Below, piece after piece: positions 51,524 through 59,981 of a stretch of DNA of 64,000 bases. The notes beneath the pieces were generated by a model, which was not told where the DNA came from, searched no databases, and was given only the letters and a program-made list of their open reading frames with translations. Numbering within the stretch: position 1 is the first letter of the stretch; each line of letters opens with the position of its first letter. Made by a program: the position numbers and the translations under genes. The DNA is from Ilyomonas sp965199845 (GTDB lineage Bacteria; Bacteroidota; Bacteroidia; Chitinophagales; Chitinophagaceae). The stretch is taken from contig CBDATZ010000054.1 in assembly GCA_965199845.1 (NCBI GenBank), forward strand, positions 248,001 through 312,000. Reading direction: 5' to 3'.

Positions 51524-52882
51524 TTATATTATTTCAAAATATCGTTTCAATTCCCAATCGGTTACAGCTTGTTCATGTTGCTGCCATTCCCATTCTCTTG
51601 TTTTAATAAAATGATTTACAAAAGCTTCACCAAACAACTCAGCCGCAACCGGAGATTCTTTCATAGCGCGGGTTGCATCTTTTAAGCTTTTCGGAAGTTT
51701 TGTATGAATCTTATTTTCATACTCATTTCCTTTTGTGGCTTCTGTATCTAATGTCAAGCCATGCTTTATACCATACAAACCCGACGCCAGCGAAGCCGCT
51801 AATGATAAGTAAGGATTGGCATCTGCGCCGGGCACTCTGGTTTCTAACCGCATAGAAGTTGCACTGTGATTGATAACGCGCAAAGCAGTCGTTCTGTTTT
51901 CTATTCCCCAACTTACAGATGTTGATGACCACGCACCTTCTACATAACGTTTATAGCTGTTGATGGTTGGCGCATACATTGGCATAATATGCGGCAAACA
52001 ATACAATTGCCCGGCTATATATTGCTTTAATAACGAGCTGATATGTTCTTCATTTTGTTCATCATAAAACAAATTCTCCGTTTGATCTTTGTTCCAGAGA
52101 CTTTGATGAATGTGCCCGCTGCAACCCGGAAAATGATTGCTCCATTTTGCCATAAAACAAGCCATCAACTGGTGCTGATGAGCAATTTCTTTTACGCCGG
52201 TTTTAAACAAAACAGCGCGATCGGCAGCCTGTAAAATATCGGTATAATCTATCGCGGCTTCGCTAACACCATCGCCGGTTTCGGTATGCAATCCTTCGAG
52301 CGGAACATTAGCTTCGCGGAGCTGGTTAAACAACTGGTTATAATATTGTTGATTTTGAGAAAGCCGCAATATAGAATAGCCAAACATGCCTGTAGTAAAA
52401 GGTTGTGGCGTTCTGTATTGTTTATCGTGTAAGGTTTGCGACGTTTCTCTGAAATTAAACCATTCAAATTCTTTAGCGAATAAAGGTGTAAAACCAGCAT
52501 CAATACATTGCTGCCTGATTTGTTTTAATAAGGTTCGCGGACAGGCATTTGCTATTGTTTTGCTTTCACTGAAATCGGCAAGAAAAAAAGGCGTATTGTC
52601 ATTCCACGGAAGGGTGCGATATGTATTTGCATCTATTGTTGCCAACGCATCGGGATAACCTGTATGCCAGCCGCTTAGTTCTGTATTGTTATACACAACA
52701 TCCTGCGAATCCCAACCGAATATAACGTTGCAGAAACCCAACTTTTCGTTCAGCCCTTTCAGCAGTTTTGCTTTGCTGATTAATTTTCCGCGCAGTATGC
52801 CATCCATATCGGTAACGGCATACATAATTTTTTCTGATGGTATGGCAGCAATCTTATCTGTCCAATCAATTCTATCTGACAT
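51524..52882 (-). CDS. Glutamine-synthetase-fold ligase (PuuA/GlnT-like)
   Basis: 452 residues. Seen: an N-terminal beta-grasp part (YAVTDMDGILRGKLI), the catalytic-domain EFEWFNFRET, ETGDGVSEAAIDYTDILQAA, SGHIHQSLWNKDQTENLFYD (the HxHxSLW metal/ATP motif), PTINSYKRYVEGAWSSTSVS, ENRTTALRVI and ETRVPGADANPYLSLAASLA. These are full glutamine-synthetase catalytic elements, but the N-terminus is that of gamma-glutamylpolyamine or related synthetases rather than GlnA. The amine substrate is unknown. It is the first gene of an operon with a kinase-like and a HAD gene. Confidence 0.87.
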   Translation of the reverse strand: MSDRIDWTDKIAAIPSEKIMYAVTDMDGILRGKLISKAKLLKGLNEKLGFCNVIFGWDSQDVVYNNTELSGWHTGYPDALATIDANTYRTLPWNDNTPFFLADFSESKTIANACPRTLLKQIRQQCIDAGFTPLFAKEFEWFNFRETSQTLHDKQYRTPQPFTTGMFGYSILRLSQNQQYYNQLFNQLREANVPLEGLHTETGDGVSEAAIDYTDILQAADRAVLFKTGVKEIAHQHQLMACFMAKWSNHFPGCSGHIHQSLWNKDQTENLFYDEQNEEHISSLLKQYIAGQLYCLPHIMPMYAPTINSYKRYVEGAWSSTSVSWGIENRTTALRVINHSATSMRLETRVPGADANPYLSLAASLASGLYGIKHGLTLDTEATKGNEYENKIHTKLPKSLKDATRAMKESPVAAELFGEAFVNHFIKTREWEWQQHEQAVTDWELKRYFEII

Positions 52883-53025
52883 GAATTCTGTAAGAATGAT
52901 TATAAAGTAAAGGTCATGTTTACTTTATAATTACACAAGAAAAGCCATTTAATACTTCATTAAATTTTAATAATAACGATTAAATAGCTTTCATCTTTTA
53001 GCTTTACAATCTGTTCAAATTTTAA

Positions 53026-53178
53026 TTATTGCTTGGTCGGGTCTTTCATCTTATCGCCTTGCAAAGCCGTATCAGCAGCGGGTTTGCTCAAGGTGTCAGG
53101 CGCGGGCGTAGCTACTTTGGTTGTTTTGCAGGAAGCTAAAAAATAAGCAGCTATAAAAATGATGACTATTCTTTTCAT
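53026..53178 (-). CDS. Small lipoprotein, 50 residues
   Basis: A short frame in the gap between the ligase and DUF72 genes. It starts at ATG 53178 and codes for a textbook lipoprotein signal (MKRIVIIFIAAYFLASC, Cys17) and a 33-residue mature part rich in Thr, Pro, Asp and Lys. The function is unknown. It resembles other very small Bacteroidota lipoproteins and may act in the envelope. Confidence 0.65.
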   Translation of the reverse strand: MKRIVIIFIAAYFLASCKTTKVATPAPDTLSKPAADTALQGDKMKDPTKQ

Positions 53179-53254
53179 AAATGATGTTTGTAAATAACAC
53201 TGTTCAATTTTTCTGCCAATACATTCCGGCGTAGTGTTCGCTATGTTTTAACGT

Positions 53255-54007
53255 ATGTCGTTACAAAACATTCACATCGGAACATCGGGCTGGAGTTATA
53301 AGCACTGGAAGGAATCGTTTTATCCGAAAGGAACAAAACCGGCTGATTATCTGCATTATTATGCCGAGCATTTTTCTACCACAGAAATCAATACAACATT
53401 TTATCATTTACCCCGGCAATCAACGGTAGAAAACTGGCTTCACCAGGTACCCGAAAATTTTCGGTTCAGCATCAAAATAAGTCGTTATTTAACGCAGATG
53501 AAAAAGCTGCTGGAACCGGAAGAACCTTTGGAACGCTTCTTTACCGCTATAGAACCTGTTAAGTATTTGTGCGGTATTATTTTACTGCAATTACCGCCGT
53601 CGTTAGCTTTCGATTATGAGCGTACCGATTATCTTTTTTCTTTGTTAAGAAAAGAATACAAGCCTTACCAGTTTGCTTTGGAAGTGCGACACAATTCGTG
53701 GCTGGAAGTAGATAGCATCAGTTTATTAACGAAGTATGAAATTGCTTTTGTTATCTCTCAGTCGGGCAATAAATTTCCTTACGCCGAGATTGTTACGGCA
53801 AAAAATATCTACGTTCGCTTTCACGGACCGGAAGCTTTGTATGCATCTTCTTACAGCGACGAATCGCTGCAGTATTATGCAGAAAAGTTTTTGCAGTGGC
53901 AAAAAGAAGGTCATGTAATCTGGGCGTATTTTAATAATGATATTAACGGTCATGCGATTGCCAATGCTAAAAAGCTGACAGAGATTATACAACAAACATC
54001 AAAATAA
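53255..54007 (+). CDS. DUF72 (YecE-like) protein
   Basis: 250 residues with a TIM-barrel-like layout. Seen: IHIGTSGWSYKHWKESFYPK at about 6-25 and LHYYAEHFSTTEINTTFYHL at about 33-52, both signature stretches of DUF72, then FALEVRHNSWLEV and VRFHGPEALYASSYSDESLQ. No enzymatic role is firmly established for the family. It is six bases upstream of corA on the same strand, so the two are probably co-transcribed. Confidence 0.9.
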   Translation: MSLQNIHIGTSGWSYKHWKESFYPKGTKPADYLHYYAEHFSTTEINTTFYHLPRQSTVENWLHQVPENFRFSIKISRYLTQMKKLLEPEEPLERFFTAIEPVKYLCGIILLQLPPSLAFDYERTDYLFSLLRKEYKPYQFALEVRHNSWLEVDSISLLTKYEIAFVISQSGNKFPYAEIVTAKNIYVRFHGPEALYASSYSDESLQYYAEKFLQWQKEGHVIWAYFNNDINGHAIANAKKLTEIIQQTSK

Positions 54008-54013
54008 TTTTCG

Positions 54014-55123
54014 ATGCTGGCACAAACAAAAGATTATATCAAACATATTTTCGGAACCAAAGAAAGCCGGATGAATTCGCGCAGCGGGCGCATGTTCAAT
54101 CCCATTCATTCGCCGGAACGGCAGGATGCTGTAATAGAAAAGATTTGTGTGTACGAATACGATGGTCATGACATTCATGAGCATCAACTAAAAACGGTAG
54201 AAGAAACGTTTCATTTCAAAGATACTTCCTGCATCAGCTGGATAAATATTGACGGAATCCGCAAAGATGATGTAAAGAAAATGTGCCTGCATTTTGGTGT
54301 GCATCCATTGATTGAAGAAGACATTCTCAGCGTAGGTCAGCGACCCAAAATGGATGAAGTGGACGACATTATGTATTGCCTGTTAAACATGCTGTATTTT
54401 AACGAAGAATCTTTAATTGTAGAACAGGAACAAATCAGCATTGTTTTAGGAAAAGGCTTTGTATTGACCTTTCAGGATGATGCAAAACGAGATGTATTTA
54501 ACCAGCTTCGCGAACGGCTGAAAATGAATACCAGCAAGGTTCGTAACGCTCATGCCGATTATTTGATGTATTCTTTAATTGATATGATTGTTGACCATTA
54601 TTTTATTGTGATGGACAAACTCAGCGAAAGGCTGGAATCCGTAGAAGATGAAATTATTCATGGCGCCAATGTTGATTCGCTGGCACATACCAACCGGCTT
54701 CGCAAAGAGCTGATTGTATTGCGCCGGAATGTGCTTCCGGTGCGTGATATGATCAGCAGTATTATCCGCAGCGAAAGCGACTTGCTGAACGAAAAAGTAA
54801 TGCGCTATTTTAAAGATGTTCAGGACCATATTACGCAGGCGGCAGACATGGTAGATAACTATCGCGACCTGATGATGAACATGCAGGATTTATATCTTAA
54901 CAAAGCCAACATTAAAATGAACCAGATTATGAAAGTGCTGGCAATTGTAACCTGCTTACTGGCGCCCGCCACGGTTATCGGCGGCATCTTTGGAATGAAC
55001 TTCGATAAAATTCCCTGGCTTCATAACCAATATGGTTTTTGGATTGCGGTTAGTTTAATGTTGACAATACCTGTGTATATGATTTATGAATTTAAAAAGA
55101 AAGGCTGGCTGAAAAATATGTAA
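54014..55123 (+). CDS. corA: Magnesium/cobalt transporter CorA
   Basis: 369 residues, pentameric Mg2+/Co2+ channel of the inner membrane. Seen: a soluble N-terminal alpha/beta domain (ISWINIDGIRKDDVKKMCLH, IEEDILSVGQRPKMDEVDDI), a long stalk helix with LRKELIVLRRNVLPVRDMIS, and two C-terminal transmembrane helices bracketing the pore motif GMNFDKIPW at about 328-336. Typical in length for a CorA of the ThT/TmCorA type. It follows DUF72 by six bases. Confidence 0.93.
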   Translation: MLAQTKDYIKHIFGTKESRMNSRSGRMFNPIHSPERQDAVIEKICVYEYDGHDIHEHQLKTVEETFHFKDTSCISWINIDGIRKDDVKKMCLHFGVHPLIEEDILSVGQRPKMDEVDDIMYCLLNMLYFNEESLIVEQEQISIVLGKGFVLTFQDDAKRDVFNQLRERLKMNTSKVRNAHADYLMYSLIDMIVDHYFIVMDKLSERLESVEDEIIHGANVDSLAHTNRLRKELIVLRRNVLPVRDMISSIIRSESDLLNEKVMRYFKDVQDHITQAADMVDNYRDLMMNMQDLYLNKANIKMNQIMKVLAIVTCLLAPATVIGGIFGMNFDKIPWLHNQYGFWIAVSLMLTIPVYMIYEFKKKGWLKNM

Positions 55124-55133
55124 CTGCAAATAC

Positions 55134-55244
55134 AAATACAGTTTATGTTACGGGCGTCATCGCTCCGATTGATCGTCTGTTGCGCAATTCTGTGTGTCAA
55201 AGCAGTAGAATTGGTACCGTTCAGGTTTCTGAAATCAATTGAAC
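55134..55244. repeat. Dispersed repeat element, copy A
   Basis: Begins AAATACAGTTTATGTTACGG and ends CAATTGAAC. It shares a common start, a central TGATC...TTGCG block and the CGTTCAG...CAATTGA end with copy B at 59878-59963. It occupies most of the gap between corA and the glycosyltransferase gene. Not coding. Confidence 0.6.
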
Positions 55245-55278
55245 AAGTAAATTTTACCCGGTAATTTCATTCATCAAT

Positions 55279-56415
55279 TCAATATTTCATCTCGGCAATT
55301 TGCTCATAAACAGCTTCCAGTTTATGAATGTTTTTCTTCAAATCATGATTATCCAATACAAACTGTTTAGCAGCTTCGCCCATTTGTTTTGCTTTGGTTT
55401 TATCATTGATAAGTAATAGAATCGCGTCAACATATTCATCTAACGAATTACAGGCAAAACCGTTTGTGTTGTTATGAATGACATCGTTATTTCCATCTAC
55501 ATCACTTACTACGCAGGGAACACCTTGCAGCATCGCTTCTAATAAAGCATACGACAAACCTTCAAATACGGAAGGAAATAAAAAGACAGTTAACTGTTGT
55601 AAAAAATGAATGGACGTTTGTAAATCGCCACGCTCTAAAAGATGAAGATTAGAACTTATATTATACTCTTTTATTTTTGCCTGCACAGCATTCATTAAAT
55701 GGTCGTGTTCACCAATTCCTAAGATATAAAAATGAACGTCTGTGCCTGCTTTTTTTATAACAGCATTCGCAATATCAACAAATAATAAAGGATTTTTTTG
55801 AGGCGTTAAACGGGCTATATCACCCACTTTTATTTTGCCTGCCAGGTTGTGCAGGTTCGACGTGTTTGTATTGTACCAGTAATGATCAATCACAAGCGAG
55901 TTGGGAATCACAAAGATATTTTCACGTTTATGACCTAAGTCTTTAATACATCTTTCCGCTTCGCTGTCAGAGATAGCGAGTATTTTATAAGTAAACTTTT
56001 TGGCAAATTTTTCTAACCCGAAAAAGGCTTTTCTTTTTATGCCGGTAAACGATAAATAAGATAAAGCATGTGGCGTATATAAAGATTTTTGTTTGGCTAA
56101 TGAACAAGCGATTCTTCCAATAAATCCGCCTTTCGCGCTGTGCAGATGCGCGCAATCGGCTTTCTCTTTTTGAATAACTTTTTTTAATCTGAAAATAGAA
56201 CTGATATCTAAGATCGGATTCAATCCCCGCGCCATTTTCAGGCGGATAAAAGATACGTTATACTTACTGCAATAAGGTTCTAAATTCTCTGAAATGGTAC
56301 CAATTATTTTCAGTTCAAAACGACTATGATCTATAGTGCTGATAATTTGCTTCAGATAAGTTTCTACACCGCCAACCGATTGCGTAATTTGTAAAACCTT
56401 TAGACGCTTTTGCAT
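55279..56415 (-). CDS. Family 4 glycosyltransferase (sulfated glycan locus)
   Basis: 378 residues from ATG 56415 (MQKRLKVLQITQSVGGVETY); the open frame upstream runs through a hairpin repeat and is dismissed. GT-B retaining glycosyltransferase. Seen: the glycine-rich GGVETYLKQIISTIDHSRFE acceptor lobe, and in the donor lobe VGDIARLTPQKNPLLFVDIA and PSVFEGLSYALLEAMLQGVP (about 276-295), with the conserved EX7E pair of GT4 enzymes. It sits 100 bases behind the UDP-xylose synthase gene, separated by a 28-bp hairpin. The sugar transferred is unknown. Confidence 0.88.
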   Translation of the reverse strand: MQKRLKVLQITQSVGGVETYLKQIISTIDHSRFELKIIGTISENLEPYCSKYNVSFIRLKMARGLNPILDISSIFRLKKVIQKEKADCAHLHSAKGGFIGRIACSLAKQKSLYTPHALSYLSFTGIKRKAFFGLEKFAKKFTYKILAISDSEAERCIKDLGHKRENIFVIPNSLVIDHYWYNTNTSNLHNLAGKIKVGDIARLTPQKNPLLFVDIANAVIKKAGTDVHFYILGIGEHDHLMNAVQAKIKEYNISSNLHLLERGDLQTSIHFLQQLTVFLFPSVFEGLSYALLEAMLQGVPCVVSDVDGNNDVIHNNTNGFACNSLDEYVDAILLLINDKTKAKQMGEAAKQFVLDNHDLKKNIHKLEAVYEQIAEMKY

Positions 56416-56436
56416 GTTAGTATTGGTATAAAATGA

Positions 56437-56508
56437 ATTTGCCACAAAGGCATGAAGACACAAAAGAATTGAATAAACAATTTGTGTCTTCATGCCTTTG
56501 TGGCAAAT
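56437..56508. repeat. Perfect 28-bp inverted repeat with CCACAAAGGCATGAAG arms
   Basis: Arms 56437-56464 and 56481-56508 are exact complements with a 16-base loop. It lies in the 100-base gap between two same-strand genes. The arm motif matches the repeat at 40192-40319. Its left part is read as the false N-terminal extension of the glycosyltransferase frame. Confidence 0.85.
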
Positions 56509-56514
56509 AAAAAA

Positions 56515-57504
56515 CTATTGTTTTACGTACGATGAAAAGTCTTTGTGCTCTTTCTTGTATAAGTCATCTTTGGTAAGCGACTTAAAGTATTCGTATGTAA
56601 TTTGTAAACCTTCTTTTCTGTCAACTTTTGGTTCCCAACCAAGTAATTCTTTTGCTAACGTAATATCCGGCTGGCGCTGTTTCGGGTCGTCAGTTGGCAG
56701 CGGCTGATAAATCACTTTCTGATCAGAGCCGGTTAGTTTTATAATCTCTTCTGCAAACTGGCCAATGGTAATTTCCGAAGGATTTCCAATGTTCACCGGA
56801 CCTGCATAATCGCTATGCAATAAGCGATAAATGCCTTCTACCAAATCATCAACATAACAGAAGGAACGCGTTTGCGAACCATCACCAAACACGGTTAAAT
56901 CTTCACCACGCAAAGCCTGACCAATAAATGCAGGCAGCACGCGACCATCATTCAAACGCATACGAGGACCATACGTATTGAAGATGCGGATGATGCGCGT
57001 TTCCAAACCATGATAAGTATGATACGCCATCGTGATAGCTTCCTGGTAACGCTTGGCTTCGTCGTACACACCGCGCGGACCCACCGGGTTTACATTGCCC
57101 CAATACGTTTCCTTTTGCGGATGAACGCTCGGATCGCCATATACTTCAGATGTAGAAGCCACCAGAATTCGGGCGCCTTTATCTTTTGCCAAACCTAATA
57201 AGTTGTGCGTTCCATGCGCGCCTACTTTCAAGGTTTGGATCGGAATTTTTAAATAATCAATCGGGCTTGCCGGTGAAGCAAAATGTAAGATATAATCAAG
57301 CTGGCCGGAAACATGTACAAACTTGGTTATATCATGATTGTAAAATTCAAAATCGGCAAGCGGAAACAAGTGTTCAATGTTGTGAAGGTTGCCGGTTATG
57401 AGGTTATCCATACCAATTACATGGTAACCTTCTGCAATAAACCTGTCGCAAAGATGAGAACCTAAAAAGCCTGCTGCGCCGGTAATTAAAATGCGTTTCT
57501 TCAT
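56515..57504 (-). CDS. UDP-glucuronate decarboxylase (UDP-xylose synthase), SDR family
   Basis: 329 residues; turns UDP-glucuronic acid to UDP-xylose with NAD. Seen: GAAGFLGSHL at about 9-18 (NAD loop), ASTSEVYGDPSVHPQ at about 116-130 with the Ser/Thr and Glu of the active site, NPVGPRGVYDEAKRYQE at about 139-155 with catalytic Tyr147 and Lys151, then IIRIFNTYGPRM and the C-terminal binding lobe. The EVYGDP..HPQ.E.YWG..N motif separates UXS from epimerases. Together with ugd next to it, it makes UDP-xylose from UDP-glucose. Confidence 0.92.
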   Translation of the reverse strand: MKKRILITGAAGFLGSHLCDRFIAEGYHVIGMDNLITGNLHNIEHLFPLADFEFYNHDITKFVHVSGQLDYILHFASPASPIDYLKIPIQTLKVGAHGTHNLLGLAKDKGARILVASTSEVYGDPSVHPQKETYWGNVNPVGPRGVYDEAKRYQEAITMAYHTYHGLETRIIRIFNTYGPRMRLNDGRVLPAFIGQALRGEDLTVFGDGSQTRSFCYVDDLVEGIYRLLHSDYAGPVNIGNPSEITIGQFAEEIIKLTGSDQKVIYQPLPTDDPKQRQPDITLAKELLGWEPKVDRKEGLQITYEYFKSLTKDDLYKKEHKDFSSYVKQ

Positions 57505-57596
57505 GAGTTATTTTAAGTATGATGTTTCCGCAGATGAAGTTTGAAAAGATGATTTTAAAGTCATCAAATCAATATGATCTGCAGAAACACAATGTT

Positions 57597-58958
57597 TTAT
57601 CGAAGTGTAGTTACCTGTTCGCCATAGTTTTTAATGCCATGCGCGTAACGACCGATACCAAAATATTCAAAGCCATGCTGCTTAATTTCATCAGCCGTAT
57701 AAATATTTCTGCCATCAAATATAACATGACCTTTCATATTGGCTTTAATTTCATCCCAATCCGGCAAACGGAACTCCGGCCATTCTGTAATCAGCAATAA
57801 TGCATCAGCGCCTTTGGTAGCTTCGGTTGCATCGTCAACAAACGTAATTTTATCACCAATCATGTGCTTGGCTTCCGGCATAGAAACCGGATCGTAAGCC
57901 TTTACTTTAGCACCGGCTTCCAGCAACATATCAATAATAACCAATGATGGTGCTTCGCGCATATCATCGGTTTTTGGTTTGAACGAAAGTCCCCACATGG
58001 CAAATGTTTTACCAGCCAGGTCGCCGTTGTAGAAGTTCTTTATTTTGGTAATAATCACTTTTTTCTGGTCTTCGTTTACTTCTTCAACCGCATTCAAAAT
58101 GCGCAGGTCGTAATTGTTTTTTTGACCCGTTTTAATCAATGCTTTTACGTCTTTCGGAAAACAGGAACCGCCATAACCAATGCCCGCATAAATAAAGCGG
58201 TTACCGATACGCAAATCGCTGCCTATGCCTTTACGCACATGGTTTACATTGGCACCAACCAGTTCGCATAAATTGGCAATATCATTCATAAAAGAAATCT
58301 TGGTAGCCAGCATCGCATTGGCTGCATATTTTGTCATTTCAGCCGACGGCACATCCATAAATAAAATAGGATGACCATTTAGCAGGAACGGATTGTACAT
58401 CTGTTGTAATACAGCTCTGGCGCGTTCAGATTCTACACCGATTACAATACGATCTGGCTTTAAGAAATCATCAACCGCAGCGCCTTCTTTGAGGAATTCG
58501 GGATTTGATGCGACATCGTATTCTACATCTTCGTTTCTGTTCTTTAAAGAAGCAGCAATACTTGCATTTACTTTAGAAGCGGTACCAACCGGAACGGTGC
58601 TCTTGGTAACAACAACTAAATAATCGGTCATGTATTTGCCAATGGTATCAGCCACCTGCAATACATATTTTAAATCTGCGCTGCCATCTTCGCCGGGAGG
58701 CGTTCCTACGGCTATAAAAGCGACTTGTGCGCCGCGTATAGAATCCGCCAAATCAATACTAAAATGAAGTCTTCCTTTTTTATAATTACGTACTACAATA
58801 TCCTCAAGACCAGGTTCGTAAATAGGTAGGATACCTTTTTTCAGGTTGTCTATTTTTTGCTGGTTTACATCTATACAAACCACTTCAATGCCGACTTCGG
58901 CTAAACAGGCACCAGTTACCAGACCCACATAGCCGGTACCTACAACTACTATTTTCAT
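57597..58958 (-). CDS. ugd: UDP-glucose 6-dehydrogenase
   Basis: 453 residues; oxidises UDP-glucose twice to UDP-glucuronate. Seen: GTGYVGLVTGACLAEVG at about 7-23 (NAD loop), VASNPEFLKEGAAVDDFLKP at about 155-174, the catalytic Cys in GYGGSCFPKDVKALI near 260-274 and the C-terminal domain FAMWGLSFKPKTDDMREAPS. It supplies the substrate for the UDP-glucuronate decarboxylase encoded 92 bases downstream, and also acidic sugar units. Confidence 0.95.
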   Translation of the reverse strand: MKIVVVGTGYVGLVTGACLAEVGIEVVCIDVNQQKIDNLKKGILPIYEPGLEDIVVRNYKKGRLHFSIDLADSIRGAQVAFIAVGTPPGEDGSADLKYVLQVADTIGKYMTDYLVVVTKSTVPVGTASKVNASIAASLKNRNEDVEYDVASNPEFLKEGAAVDDFLKPDRIVIGVESERARAVLQQMYNPFLLNGHPILFMDVPSAEMTKYAANAMLATKISFMNDIANLCELVGANVNHVRKGIGSDLRIGNRFIYAGIGYGGSCFPKDVKALIKTGQKNNYDLRILNAVEEVNEDQKKVIITKIKNFYNGDLAGKTFAMWGLSFKPKTDDMREAPSLVIIDMLLEAGAKVKAYDPVSMPEAKHMIGDKITFVDDATEATKGADALLLITEWPEFRLPDWDEIKANMKGHVIFDGRNIYTADEIKQHGFEYFGIGRYAHGIKNYGEQVTTLR

Positions 58959-58990
58959 GTTCTTTTTTGTTTATAGCTTATTCAGCTTTT

Positions 58991-59740
58991 TTATGAGTAA
59001 ATCAAATATTGAGATGCGTTATTGTTTGCAAATATCTCTTCTATTTCCTTATAATTCGTTACGTCTTCCTGCCAATTATCCGAGCCAACTTTTTTCAGAA
59101 CCGGTTTTACGTCAACAAAAGGAACATGTAAAAAGGCTTCTGCCTTTTGTAAAATGCTTGTCCAGTCGCTGAAATCTTCATAATATAAAACCAAGTGTTC
59201 CGTTTTTTGAGAAAGCAAAAGCAGTTTATCGTTCACGCCTTGCAATTGCAATGTCTGTTGCAAAAGCAACTGCGCCGGAACGGTTATGGCTGATGATTGT
59301 ATTGTTTCTGCGCTGTGCGCCTTTCCTGTTTTCTCCATCCGGTAACGCGAAAGAGCCATTTTAAACGCATTCTTACGCACCAGCACAATTACTTTTATAT
59401 TGTTCTCTGCAATATAATTCCAGATAAAAGGCGCTTGTTTAATGTGAGAATACATCAGCTTAAAGCCTTTGGCTTTTACCGTTTTGTCTTCCCCGAAAAA
59501 CTTCCGAATATGCTTAACTGCATTCAGTTTCAGGTTTGGATAATTCACTAATTTATTCAGCTTTGAACCTTTGCTTTTCGTTATTTTCCAGTTGGGAAAA
59601 TGCCATTCGGCATGATGAATATTCACTTTGGATTCGTGAAAAATTTCGCCGGCGCAAAATATATCGGGATGCTCATCCAATGTTCGGGTAAGAACCGTAG
59701 AGCCACTGCGTTGTGTTGTTAAGATTACAAAACGAGTCAT
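58991..59740 (-). CDS. Sulfotransferase
   Basis: 249 residues, PAPS-dependent sulfotransferase fold. Seen: the 5'-phosphosulfate loop ILTTQRSGSTVLTRTLDEHP at about 6-25, the second PAPS region VIVLVRKNAFKMALSRYRME at about 135-154, and the later C-terminal part with YYEDFSDWTSILQKAEAFLH. It resembles Stf0/heparan-type bacterial sulfotransferases. It presumably puts sulfate on the glycan made by the surrounding genes; the acceptor is unknown. Confidence 0.85.
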   Translation of the reverse strand: MTRFVILTTQRSGSTVLTRTLDEHPDIFCAGEIFHESKVNIHHAEWHFPNWKITKSKGSKLNKLVNYPNLKLNAVKHIRKFFGEDKTVKAKGFKLMYSHIKQAPFIWNYIAENNIKVIVLVRKNAFKMALSRYRMEKTGKAHSAETIQSSAITVPAQLLLQQTLQLQGVNDKLLLLSQKTEHLVLYYEDFSDWTSILQKAEAFLHVPFVDVKPVLKKVGSDNWQEDVTNYKEIEEIFANNNASQYLIYS

Positions 59741-59877
59741 ATTTTGGTGTAACCGGTAACGGAAACTAAATTTGGTTTTATTATCAGTGTTTTACAAACC
59801 GTTTCTGGATCGCTGTAAAAATATTTCAGAAATTTTAAATCGGCTGATTAAAATAACCTTATATCTTTTTATCAAGA

Positions 59878-59963
59878 AAATACAGATTTATGTTACGAGC
59901 TTCTGATACTCCGGTTGATCTTTACTTGCGACGCTCCGTTCATCGTTCAGAAACCAATTGAGC
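59878..59963. repeat. Dispersed repeat element, copy B
   Basis: Begins AAATACAGATTTATGTTACG and ends CAATTGAGC, aligning with copy A at 55134-55244 over its start, a central TTGATC...TTGCG block and its end, about 70 percent by eye over the first 50 bases. The two copies bracket the GT4/UXS/ugd/sulfotransferase genes. The remainder of 59741-59981 shows no gene. Confidence 0.6.
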
Positions 59964-59981
59964 TATATATCAAATGCAGGT

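Noticed and set aside
56416..56493. N-terminal extension of the GT4 gene reading MKTQIVYSILL
   Set aside because: It is encoded by the 28-bp hairpin repeat; the GT-B fold begins at ATG 56415.
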